The position numbers were made by a program, and so were the translations under genes. Below are positions 1 through 7,099 of a stretch of DNA of 8,686 nucleotides, in pieces; position 1 is the first letter of the stretch, and every line of letters begins with the position of its first letter. The notes beneath the pieces are model-generated. The model was not told the origin of the DNA. It saw only the letters and a list, made by a program, of their open reading frames with translations, and searched no databases. Location of the stretch: NCBI GenBank assembly GCA_964586865.1, contig CAZPJM010000213.1, positions 1-8,686 of the forward strand, given 5' to 3'. The DNA is from REDI01 sp964586865 (GTDB lineage: Bacteria; Myxococcota_A; UBA796; GCA-2862545).

Positions 1-1059
1 GCTCGACGGCACCGGCGGCCCCTCGCCGCGGGCCACGGCGGCCAGGTCCGCGTCCAGCGCGAAGGTCCCCGAGGTGTCCTCCCCGGCCGCCGCCGTCGGG
101 GTGGGGGGGCTCGGCTGGGTGGGGGTGCCCGCCCGTCGACGCCGCCGCTTGCGGTGGTGCTCCACCCGCCCCAGCCCGCGGGGGAAGTCGGCCGGGTCCA
201 TCGCCCGGTCCGGCGGCCGCCCCTCGCGGCCCTCGGTGAGGATCCAGGCGAGGGACTCGCATGAGGGGAGCCGGTCCTCGGGCTCGGGCACCAGGGCGCC
301 CCGGATGGCGCGCACCCACCGCTCCGGCAGGTCGGCCCTGGCCTCGGCCGGGTCGTCGTAGAGCCCCTCGGCGGCCCCGGCCAGGATGCCGAGCACGCTC
401 GGGGCGTCGAAGGGGCGCCGGCCCACCACCAGCTCGTAGAGGATGCAGCCGAGGGAGAACACGTCGGCCTCGGGCCCGACCCGCGAGGCGCCGTCGGCCT
501 GCTCGGGCGCCATGTACTGGGGGGTGCCCATGCCCATGCCGGTGCGGGTCCGGGGGGTGTTGCCCGTGTTGAGCGCCTCGTCCAGGACCTTGGCGATGCC
601 GAAGTCGGTCACCTTGGGGAGCAGGGTCTCGCCCAGCCGCTCGATGAGGACGTTGGCGGGCTTGAGGTCCCGGTGGACCAGCCCGTGGGCGTGGGCGTGC
701 CCCACCCCGGCCAGGATGCCCAGCACCAGGGCCTCGGCCTGGTCCAGCGGCAGGGGCCCCGCCTCGAGGAGGTCGTCGAGGGAGCCGCCCTCCACGAACT
801 CCATGACGATCCCCGGGTTGCCCTCCACCACCAGCGTGTCGGTGACGGCCACGATGTTGGGGTGGCGGAGGCGGGCCTGGATCCGCCCCTCGACCAGGAG
901 CCGCTCGCGCACCTCCTGGCCCGAGACGTGGAGGATCTTGAGCGCGTGCAGGCTGTCGAGGGTCCGGTGGCGCACCACGTGCACCGTGCCCATGCCCCCC
1001 GAGGCCAGGGTGCGCTCCACCACGTAGCGGTCGTCGATGACGGTGTCGGGGGCGAGCAC
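1..1059 (-). CDS. Hanks-type Ser/Thr protein kinase, 3' end cut off by the window edge
   Basis: A single open frame of 353 codons runs from a GTG start at 1059 off the left edge with no stop. An in-frame TAG lies at about 1095-1093, and GGGAG sits 7 nt before the GTG, which fixes the start. Kinase subdomains appear in order: glycine loop LASGGMGTV (residues 18-26; the first loop glycine is Ala), ATP-anchoring Lys41 in HALKIL, a C-helix Glu57, catalytic HRDLKPAN (129-136, Asp131), DFG (152-154), and activation segment GTPQYMAPEQ (178-187). Thr171, Thr173 and Thr179 are possible autophosphorylation sites. After the kinase fold, an Arg-rich patch (about 299-308) leads into a Pro/Thr/Ala-rich linker, as often precedes a membrane or sensor domain; none is reached here. 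The family phosphorylates Ser/Thr on proteins. The substrate is unknown. It lies 89 nt downstream of subunit A on the same strand, so co-transcription is possible but unproven. Confidence 0.93.
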   Translation of the reverse strand, partial: MLAPDTVIDDRYVVERTLASGGMGTVHVVRHRTLDSLHALKILHVSGQEVRERLLVEGRIQARLRHPNIVAVTDTLVVEGNPGIVMEFVEGGSLDDLLEAGPLPLDQAEALVLGILAGVGHAHAHGLVHRDLKPANVLIERLGETLLPKVTDFGIAKVLDEALNTGNTPRTRTGMGMGTPQYMAPEQADGASRVGPEADVFSLGCILYELVVGRRPFDAPSVLGILAGAAEGLYDDPAEARADLPERWVRAIRGALVPEPEDRLPSCESLAWILTEGREGRPPDRAMDPADFPRGLGRVEHHRKRRRRRAGTPTQPSPPTPTAAAGEDTSGTFALDADLAAVARGEGPPVPSS

Positions 1060-1089
1060 CGGCCGTCTCCCGGGGCGAGGGCTCGGCCC

Positions 1090-1095
1090 AGCCTA
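1090..1095 (-). promoter_or_regulatory. Possible -10 element for the kinase gene
   Basis: On the minus strand the gap between subunit A and the kinase contains TAGGCT, matching a TAnnnT -10 pattern, 30 nt before the kinase GTG. This would give a short leader carrying the GGGAG ribosome site. No convincing -35 hexamer is seen 16-18 nt upstream. No stable terminator hairpin is visible in the 89-nt gap (1060-1148), so read-through from the ATPase operon is equally possible. Confidence 0.22.
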
Positions 1096-1148
1096 TCCCG
1101 ACCCGCCGATCTCTGGACGCCGCGCCGACCTCTTCGCCGAGGGCCCGG

Positions 1149-2939
1149 TCAGTGGGTCAGGCTGGCCAGCTCCCGGCCCACCTTCTCGGCCCACTCGGTG
1201 TAGGGGGCGCTGTCCCGTGGCGCATAGTTCAGGTTCTTCAGCGCGCCGGCCAGGCGCGTGAACGCGGCCCGGATGGCCTCCCGTTCCGTGAGCGTCACCT
1301 CGGCCCCCACCACCGACTCCACGAGCCGCAGGGTCTCCTCCTGGCGATCGATGGGGGCGCTGGCGTCGACGGGATCGAAGGCATCCTGCTGGAGGTAGGC
1401 CAGGTCGACCAGATCGGCCTTCTGGAGCAGGATGAAGTCCTCCAGGCTGATCCCCTCCTCGCCCGTGACCTGCATCATCTGCCGCACCTGATCGCCGCGC
1501 CGGAGCAGCTCCACCAGGGCGGCGACCCGATCGGTCCAGCCCCGCGCCACGTGCTCGTCGAACCAGTCACGGAGCTGGTCGTGGTAGCGGGACCAGGACA
1601 TGAGCGGGTCGATGGCCGGGTAGGCGCGCTTGTACGCCCGGTCGTAGGAGAGGCCCAGGAAGGTCTTGACCGTGCCCAGGGTGGAGCGCGTGACGGGCTC
1701 GTCGAAGTTGCCGCCGGCCGGGCTCACGGTGCCCACCAGGGTGAGCGAGCCGGTGCCGAGGGGCCCCTCCAGGACGCCGGCCCGCTCGTAGAGGGACTTG
1801 ACGGCGCTGTCCAGGTAGGCGGGGAAGGCCTCCTCGCCCGGGATCTCCTCGAGGCGGCCCGAGGTCTCGCGCAGGGCCTGGGCCCAGCGGCTGGTGCTGT
1901 CGGCCAGGAGCAGCACGTCATAGCCGAGGGCCCGGTAGTACTCGCCCAGGGTGAGGCCGGTGTAGATGGAGGCCTCCCGGGCGGCCACGGGCATGGACGA
2001 GGTGTTCACCACCAGCACGGTCCGGTCCATGAGCGAGCCGCCGGTGCGGGGGTCGGTGAGCTCGGGGAACTCGGTGATGGTCTCGACCACCTCGCCGGCG
2101 CGCTCGCCGCAGGCCACCATGATGACGATGTCCACGTCGCTGAACCGGGCGAGCAGGCTCTGGAGGACCGTCTTGCCGGCGCCGAAGGGGCCCGGGATGC
2201 AGGCCGTGCCGCCCATGGCCACCGGGAAGAGGGTGTCGATGATCCGGGTGGTCGTGATGAGGGGCTTGCCCGGGTAGCGGCGGTGGGCCGCGCGCTGCCG
2301 GAGGAGCGGCTGGGGGAGGGCCCGGCGCACCGGCCACCGCTGGAAGAGGGTCAGGTCCTGCTCCCGGCCGCGGGCGTCCCGGATGCGGGCCACGGGCTCG
2401 TCCACCGTGAAGGCACCCTCCTGGACCCAGAGCACCTCGGCCTGGCCCTGCAGGTCGAAGGGCACCAGGATGGGGTGGGTGAAGCGACCCTCGAGGACCT
2501 CGCCCACGGCCTCGCCCGGGCCGACCTGGCCGCCGGCCCGGACCCGGGCGGTGAAGCTCCAGGGCCGGGTGCGGTCGAGGGCGGGGAACTGGCGCCCGCG
2601 GGGGAGGAAGAAGCCGTGCTCCCGGGCCACCACGTCGAGGGGGGCCTGCAGCCCGTCGAAGACCTGGGAGAGGAGCCCCGGGCCCAGCTCGAGGGAGAGC
2701 AGCTCCCCGGTGCGCTCCACCGGGGTCCCCACCCCCACGCCCACCGTGTCCTCGAAGACCTGGGCGTCGGCGGTGTCGCCGCGGATCCGGAGCACCTCGG
2801 CGGTGAGGCGCTCCTCGCCGAGGACGATGTGGACGATCTCGTTCCGCTGCAGTCCCGACTTCGGCACGGTGAAGCGCACCAGGTTGTCGTGGACCGCGCG
2901 GACCACGCCGGCGTCAGGCGAAACGGGGTCGGTGTTCAC
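1149..2939 (-). CDS. atpA: V/A-type ATPase catalytic subunit A
   Basis: This 596-residue protein is the catalytic, nucleotide-hydrolysing subunit of the cytoplasmic A3B3 head, and its length is normal for the family. The N-terminal beta-barrel (about 10-75) is followed by the A-specific bulge region (about 110-190). The Walker A loop GPFGAGKT is at 250-257 (Lys256), the catalytic Glu279 lies in CGERAGE, Walker B plus ADSTSR is at 341-351, and the C-terminal helical domain starts at about residue 450. Presence of Walker A and the GER glutamate, together with the bulge, distinguishes it from subunit B and from F-type beta. The GTG start at 2939 is chosen because GGAGG lies 6 nt upstream. It overlaps the end of the DUF2764-like gene by 26 nt, so translation is probably coupled. 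It is the last ATPase gene here, although in the spirochaete-type order it precedes B. Confidence 0.97.
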   Translation of the reverse strand: MNTDPVSPDAGVVRAVHDNLVRFTVPKSGLQRNEIVHIVLGEERLTAEVLRIRGDTADAQVFEDTVGVGVGTPVERTGELLSLELGPGLLSQVFDGLQAPLDVVAREHGFFLPRGRQFPALDRTRPWSFTARVRAGGQVGPGEAVGEVLEGRFTHPILVPFDLQGQAEVLWVQEGAFTVDEPVARIRDARGREQDLTLFQRWPVRRALPQPLLRQRAAHRRYPGKPLITTTRIIDTLFPVAMGGTACIPGPFGAGKTVLQSLLARFSDVDIVIMVACGERAGEVVETITEFPELTDPRTGGSLMDRTVLVVNTSSMPVAAREASIYTGLTLGEYYRALGYDVLLLADSTSRWAQALRETSGRLEEIPGEEAFPAYLDSAVKSLYERAGVLEGPLGTGSLTLVGTVSPAGGNFDEPVTRSTLGTVKTFLGLSYDRAYKRAYPAIDPLMSWSRYHDQLRDWFDEHVARGWTDRVAALVELLRRGDQVRQMMQVTGEEGISLEDFILLQKADLVDLAYLQQDAFDPVDASAPIDRQEETLRLVESVVGAEVTLTEREAIRAAFTRLAGALKNLNYAPRDSAPYTEWAEKVGRELASLTH

Positions 2940-3585
2940 CGAGGGCCTCCGTGAGCAGGGCATCGAAGCGGGGGCGGCCGGCCGCCGCGTCGTAGTGGGT
3001 CCAGCGCTCCACCACGTCCCAGCGGCACAGGTAGACCAGGACGGCCTCGAAGCCGAAGGGGTGGCGGTCGGCCAGGCGGTGGTGGTGCGCCCAGGTGACG
3101 TGGAGCAGGCGGCGCTCCAGCTCGAGGGGGTCGCCATCACCGATGCGCCCGGCGAGGTCGGGCAGCCAGGGGTGGCGTCCCTCGAGCCCGAAGGCGGGCT
3201 GCTCCCAACGGGTGCGGATGGCCCAGACCAGCGCATCCCCCCCCCACTCCCGACCCGGGCGGGGCTGGCCGGCGTGCCGGCGGCGCAGGGCGGCCACCAG
3301 CATCCGCACCTCGAGGCGGAAGGTGACGAGCTCGTGCAGGGTGGGGTTCGGGGCCCGGTCCAGCAGGGCCCGGGCGTTCTCCCGGACCTCGGCGGGGCCC
3401 CGATCGATGGGCTGACCGCTCCAGCGCAGGTGGGCCTCGAGGGCGTCGGCCACCTGCCGGTCCTCGGGCTCCAGCAGGCTCAGGCGCTGATCCAGACGGG
3501 GCCGGGAGATGGGCGGTCGCCGGACCTCGAAGGTGGGCGGCAGGGCCGGCAGGCTCGCGATGAGGGTGATGTATGGCCGCGACAT
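2914..3585 (-). CDS. DUF2764-like V-type ATPase accessory protein, possibly a subunit C substitute
   Basis: A 223-residue soluble protein with an ATG start and GAGGG 4 nt upstream, beginning 7 nt after the subunit E stop. The N-terminus, PYITLIASLPAL followed by PPISRPRLDQRLSLLEPED (residues 24-42), resembles what I recall of DUF2764 proteins, which open with a Tyr/Leu-rich strand ending in SLP. The rest is probably alpha-helical and Trp/His/Arg-rich, for example LHVTWAHHHR (161-170) and LVYLCRWDVVERW (183-195). It has no signal peptide or membrane segment. Its position between E and A matches the uncharacterised gene in Borrelia and Chlamydia V-ATPase operons. Such operons lack a recognisable C subunit, so a role joining the central stalk to the membrane ring is plausible. 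That role is inference from gene position; the family call itself rests mainly on the N-terminus and context. Confidence 0.75.
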   Translation of the reverse strand: MSRPYITLIASLPALPPTFEVRRPPISRPRLDQRLSLLEPEDRQVADALEAHLRWSGQPIDRGPAEVRENARALLDRAPNPTLHELVTFRLEVRMLVAALRRRHAGQPRPGREWGGDALVWAIRTRWEQPAFGLEGRHPWLPDLAGRIGDGDPLELERRLLHVTWAHHHRLADRHPFGFEAVLVYLCRWDVVERWTHYDAAAGRPRFDALLTEALGEHRPRFA

Positions 3586-3592
3586 GGAGCCC

Positions 3593-4264
3593 TCAGGCGC
3601 GGACGACGCCGTCGAGCATGGCCCGGAAGCGGGGGTGGAGGTGGTCGAGCAGCAGGCCCGCGACGGCTTCGTCGGTGAGGTCCAGCTCGACGCCCTCGTC
3701 GGTCAGGGTGACCACCAGGCCCCGGTCGTGGGCCCCGGGGCGGACCTGGACGCCCTCGCGGAGCATCTCGGAGCTCACGGCCAGGACGAGCTGGGAGAGC
3801 TCGTCGCGGGCCAGGCCGTCGGGGTCGCGCCGCAGCTCGGCCTCGGTGGTGGCGGTGGCGGGCAGGTGGATGACCGCGTCGGATCCGTCCACGACCTCAC
3901 CGGCCCGGCCGCCCACCGCGAGCACCAGGCGGGTGAGGACCTGGGGATCCTGCAGGTGGGCGCGGACCAGGCCCTCGACCCGCTGGACGAAGCGCTCGGT
4001 GAGGGCGCCCCGCAGGGCCAGGATGGCGTCCCGACCGGCCAGCCGCACCGCCTCCTCGCCGGCCCGGCGGAGGCGCTCGGCCTCGGCCCGGGCCGTCTCC
4101 CGCTCGCGCGCGGCCTGCTCCCGGGCCTCCTTCAGGATGCGATCGGCATCCTGGCGGGCCTGGGCCACGATGCGCGCGGCCTCGGTGCGGCCCGCCTCGA
4201 CGCCCTGCTCGCGGAGGCGGTCGATGAGCTGCTGGACCCCGTGGCTGGCGTCGGGCGTGGACAT
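3593..4264 (-). CDS. atpE: V/A-type ATPase peripheral-stalk subunit E
   Basis: A 223-residue protein with the layout of subunit E, which forms part of the peripheral stator stalk holding the A3B3 head still. Residues about 10-80 are a long charged helix rich in Ala, Glu and Arg (EAARIVAQARQDADRILKEA at 28-47), typical of the coiled-coil stalk. The C-terminal half (about 85-223) is a mixed alpha/beta head-binding domain containing GLVVTLTDEGVELDLTDEAV (182-201). An ATG start at 4264 is chosen, but GTG-AGC-ATG places an alternative GTG at 4270 that would overlap the K stop as GTGA. The two starts differ by two residues. The gene follows K by 2 nt and precedes the DUF2764-like gene by 7 nt. No separate G/H stalk partner is present in the window. 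Confidence 0.88.
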   Translation of the reverse strand: MSTPDASHGVQQLIDRLREQGVEAGRTEAARIVAQARQDADRILKEAREQAARERETARAEAERLRRAGEEAVRLAGRDAILALRGALTERFVQRVEGLVRAHLQDPQVLTRLVLAVGGRAGEVVDGSDAVIHLPATATTEAELRRDPDGLARDELSQLVLAVSSEMLREGVQVRPGAHDRGLVVTLTDEGVELDLTDEAVAGLLLDHLHPRFRAMLDGVVRA

Positions 4265-4266
4265 GC

Positions 4267-4713
4267 TCACCCCGGGATGTTGGGTGCGAGGACGAGGGCG
4301 AAGACGAAGGCGAAGACCGAGGCGCCCTCCACGATGGCCGCCGGGGCCAGTGAGAGGCCGAAGACCTGGGGCTTGTTCTTCGAGGCGTGGATGGCCGAGG
4401 CGGCGGCGTTGCCCTGCCAGGCCGAGCTGATGAGCAGGGCGATGCCCGTGAGCAGGCCGATGGCGGCCAGCCCGGGGGCGTTGGTGCTGGTCACCTCCTG
4501 CTGGAGGGCGAAGGTGACCACGATGCCGTAGATGGTCTGGGAGCTGGGCAGGGCCGAGGCGGCCACGAAGCGGGCATAGCCGCTGTCGGCCTCCATCATG
4601 GCGCCGGCGGCGGCCTGTCCGGCGCGGCCGCAGCCGATGGCGCTCCCTACGGCGCCGAGGGCGGTGGGGGCGAAGATCCCCGCCCACCCGAGCAGGATGA
4701 CGATCAGGTCCAC
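4267..4713 (-). CDS. atpK: V-type ATPase proteolipid subunit K (rotor ring)
   Basis: This 148-residue, very hydrophobic protein has four membrane helices as two fused c-type hairpins (about 5-28, 47-71, 80-104 and 120-144) and forms the rotating ion ring. The only ring carboxylate is Glu129 in AAIVEGASVF (helix 4). The matching helix-2 site is LPSSQTIY (55-62) with Gln59. By motif alignment, Leu55, Ser58, Gln59, Tyr62, Gln100 and Glu129 correspond to the Na+-site residues of E. hirae NtpK (Leu61, Thr64, Gln65, Tyr68, Gln110, Glu139), and the Gln-to-Glu spacing of 29 is identical. This favours, but does not prove, Na+ coupling. The GTG start at 4713 has GGAGGA 3 nt upstream and overlaps the I gene by 10 nt. 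One carboxylate per double hairpin usually fits a pump better than a synthase. Confidence 0.95.
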   Translation of the reverse strand: MDLIVILLGWAGIFAPTALGAVGSAIGCGRAGQAAAGAMMEADSGYARFVAASALPSSQTIYGIVVTFALQQEVTSTNAPGLAAIGLLTGIALLISSAWQGNAAASAIHASKNKPQVFGLSLAPAAIVEGASVFAFVFALVLAPNIPG

Positions 4714-6497
4714 GGCTCCTCCCCGGTCCGCTTGAAGGGGAGGAACTCGGTCCCCTCCTCTGGCACGGCCCAGTGGTAATACTCGATGACGTTGAGGCGC
4801 AGGCCGTGCACGATACCGCCCACCACGGCCAGCGCCAGGTTGACGCCGTGGCCGAGAAGCAGGATGACACCGGCCAGGACGAGGCCGACGCCGGGCAGGA
4901 GATCGCTCACCTGCCCGGCCAGGTCGTTGAAGGTGGCGGCCAGCGAGGCGCTGGCCAGGCCCAGGGCGAACAGGCGCAGGTACGACATGACGTCGCCGAA
5001 GGCCTGGGTGACGTTGAAGAGCTTGCCCAGGCCGCCCATGATCCGGCCGCCCAGGGCCCGGAAGGTGCGCGGCGGGAAGGGGCCCGTGTCGGCGAAGAGC
5101 AGGATGAGCAGCCCCGCCACCCCGCCCAGCACCGCGGGCACCACCATGGGCACCGCCAGCCCGGCCATCGCGATGAGCCCGGCCAGCGAGCCCGCCACCA
5201 GCCCGAGGATCCAGCCGATGGGGGCCAGCACCGCCCAGGAGCCCCACCGGGCCACCGTCTCCTGGAGGTTGCCGAGCATGACGTGGGCCAGGCCGATGAC
5301 GAGGCAGATGGCCATCATGGTCTGGGTGTCCCGCGGGTCCAGGATGGCGACCGCGTCGAGGTAGGGGGGCGCCAGGCCGAACCAGGACCCGACCAGCGCC
5401 CCGTAGGTGATGGTGCAGACGACCAGGACCGTCCCGAGCCGGCGCAGCCGTCGGCCGGTGCGGCTCCGACCCAGCGGCCGGAAGACCAAGGCCAGGACCA
5501 CGGCGAGCAACAGGCCGTAGCCGGCGTCGGAGAGGATCATGGCGAAGAAGATCGAGAAGGCGAAGAACAGCGGCACCGACGGATCGGAGCTGCGGTAGCC
5601 GGGCAGGCTGTAGAAGCGGACCATCTCCTCGCCGCCCGCGAGCCACTCGGGGTTGCGGAGCAGGGTGGGGGGCGTCTCCTCGGGGTCCGGAGGCTCGATG
5701 GTGAGGGCCAGGCGCAGCTCCTCGGCCAGCTCGCGCAGCCGTGGCACCGCGTCCTCGGCGATCCAGCCCTGGACCGCCAGCATCCCGTCGCTCCGGAAGC
5801 TCTGCCGGGAGACGGCATCGAGCGCCCGCGCATCCCGCTGGGCATCGTGGTGGGCCTGCAGCCGATCCCGCCACCGGGTGAGGGCCGCCCGGTCGGCGCG
5901 CCGGTCCTCGAGCTCCTGCATCACGGTCTCGAGGCGGTCCTGGAGCTGGGAGAGGGAGCGGCTGCCGGTGTGGCTGCGGGGGAAGGGGATGTCCTCGGGC
6001 TCGTCGGGGGAGAGGGCCACCACGTAGGCCTGGTTGGCCTCCCGGTGGACCACCTCCCAGGGCACCGTGTCGGGCATCTCCGACAGGCGCCAGGCGGGCA
6101 CGACGTAGAACCAGAGCCGCTGGCCGGAGAGGTCCTCCAGGGCCGGCAGGGTGAAGTCCCCCCACGGGGCCAGGGTGGCGATCCGGGCCTCCAGGTGGTC
6201 CCGCTCGAAGGTGAGCGCCTCGATGGCCTCCTGCACGTCCAGCACCCGGGCCACCACGGCCTCGGGGTCGAAGGCCGCACGCGGGCCCACCGGCCGACGT
6301 CGGGGGCGCACCCGCTCCAGGATCCGCAGCGCCTCGCGCTCGCGCCCCAGCGAGCCCGGCGGAGCGGGCAGGTCGTCTCCGGCGGGGGCCAGGGGCACGA
6401 TGTGCATGAGCCCCAGGTCCTGCAGCCGGGTGAGCAGCCGCGGCCCGTCGCCTTCGAGGCCGATGACGGTGGCGCGCACCAGCGGGACGATGCTCAC
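4704..6497 (-). CDS. atpI: V/A-type ATPase membrane stator subunit I (a-subunit)
   Basis: A 597-residue protein combining an N-terminal cytoplasmic arm (1-305) with a membrane domain of about seven or eight helices (about 308-560). It forms the ion half-channels against the K ring and anchors the peripheral stalk. The arm has charged helical stretches (about 85-108 and 180-225), as in the two-stranded coiled coil of the family. Diagnostic membrane motifs are FFAMILSDAGYG (317-328), MSYLRLFALGLA (504-515), whose Arg508 should be the essential channel arginine facing the ring carboxylate, and HGLRLNVIEYYHW (564-576) with a second conserved arginine. The GTG start at 6497 overlaps the D stop as GTGA, with GGGAGG 7 nt upstream. 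The length is slightly below the 620-660 residues common for archaeal I subunits and agrees with the shorter spirochaete-type forms. Confidence 0.95.
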   Translation of the reverse strand: MSIVPLVRATVIGLEGDGPRLLTRLQDLGLMHIVPLAPAGDDLPAPPGSLGREREALRILERVRPRRRPVGPRAAFDPEAVVARVLDVQEAIEALTFERDHLEARIATLAPWGDFTLPALEDLSGQRLWFYVVPAWRLSEMPDTVPWEVVHREANQAYVVALSPDEPEDIPFPRSHTGSRSLSQLQDRLETVMQELEDRRADRAALTRWRDRLQAHHDAQRDARALDAVSRQSFRSDGMLAVQGWIAEDAVPRLRELAEELRLALTIEPPDPEETPPTLLRNPEWLAGGEEMVRFYSLPGYRSSDPSVPLFFAFSIFFAMILSDAGYGLLLAVVLALVFRPLGRSRTGRRLRRLGTVLVVCTITYGALVGSWFGLAPPYLDAVAILDPRDTQTMMAICLVIGLAHVMLGNLQETVARWGSWAVLAPIGWILGLVAGSLAGLIAMAGLAVPMVVPAVLGGVAGLLILLFADTGPFPPRTFRALGGRIMGGLGKLFNVTQAFGDVMSYLRLFALGLASASLAATFNDLAGQVSDLLPGVGLVLAGVILLLGHGVNLALAVVGGIVHGLRLNVIEYYHWAVPEEGTEFLPFKRTGEEPWT

Positions 6498-7099
6498 AGC
6501 CCGGCCTCCCGCTCGCGCATCTTCTTGGCCAGCTTGCTGCGGACCACGGCGGCGCGCTCGGCGTCGGCCAGGTAGAGCTGGATGGTGCGGATGTCGTCCT
6601 TCGTGCGGGGGATCAGCACCTTCTCGAACAGGTTCACCCGCTGGGTGATGGTGTCGAGCCCCTTCTTCAGGCGCCGGGCCCGCTCGAGGGCCACGTCGTG
6701 CTCCACGGTGAGCCGGGCCAGGCGCTCGAGCACGTCCACCAGCGGATCCACCCAGTGGGGGCGGCCGAAGAAGGAGTAGGGCGTCCGCACGACCTCGAGG
6801 CGCTCGAGCACCGGCAGGTGCACGCCCACCACGTTCTCGCGGCCGACCTGGACCGTCTCCACCCGCACCAGCCCCTCGAGGGACAGGGGCTCCCACCCCA
6901 GGAAGGGCAGGATGGGCTCGGCGGCGCGGTGGGCCTCGGCCAGCTCGGCCTCGAGGGCCGCCATCGCCCGGCGCGCCTGGCGCTCGGTGGCCAGGAGCTG
7001 CCGGCGCTTCAGCTCGAGGGAGGGCAGGAAGCGCTCGTACAGCTTCAGGTCGCCGCGCTTGCGGGCCAGGGTGGACTTGTCGAGGGTCAGCCGGCTCAA
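6494..7099 (-). CDS. atpD: V/A-type ATPase central-shaft subunit D
   Basis: A 201-residue, mostly helical protein that forms the central rotor shaft inside the A3B3 head. The N-terminal helix has the family pattern LDKSTLARKRGDLKLYERFL (6-25), followed by LELKRRQLLATE (28-39). The C-terminal helix carries RVNLFEKVLIPRTKDDI (154-170) and then AERAAVVRSKLAKK (180-193), the conserved end of V/A D subunits. The middle (about 70-115) is the variable connecting region. No ATG or GTG fits the protein's N-terminus. The start is taken as TTG at 7099, which overlaps the subunit B stop as TTGA and has GGAG 8 nt upstream. It should be translated by coupling to B. The F subunit that normally pairs with D is not encoded in this window. 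Confidence 0.93.
   Translation of the reverse strand: MSRLTLDKSTLARKRGDLKLYERFLPSLELKRRQLLATERQARRAMAALEAELAEAHRAAEPILPFLGWEPLSLEGLVRVETVQVGRENVVGVHLPVLERLEVVRTPYSFFGRPHWVDPLVDVLERLARLTVEHDVALERARRLKKGLDTITQRVNLFEKVLIPRTKDDIRTIQLYLADAERAAVVRSKLAKKMREREAGL

Noticed and set aside
443..1027. Plus-strand open frames antisense to the kinase (74-1203)
   Set aside because: The minus strand encodes an ordered set of kinase motifs over the same bases. The plus-strand products are Arg/Ser/Pro-rich noise.
1060..1148. Terminator between subunit A and the kinase
   Set aside because: Only a 4-bp CCTC/GAGG pairing was found and no T-run follows, so a terminator is not supported.
1152..2954. 600-codon plus-strand open frame antisense to subunit A
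   Set aside because: It mirrors the subunit A gene. In GC-rich DNA the complementary frame of a real gene often lacks stops. The product is Gly/Glu/His/Leu-rich with no recognisable domain, whereas the minus strand encodes an intact subunit A.
3509..4531. 340-codon plus-strand open frame across E and K
   Set aside because: It crosses several real minus-strand gene boundaries and has biased, low-complexity composition, so it is a shadow frame.
4773..6575. 600-codon plus-strand open frame antisense to subunit I
   Set aside because: Same GC-driven shadow. The translation is low-complexity His/Gln/Glu/Gly without family motifs, and the minus strand encodes subunit I with its key arginines.
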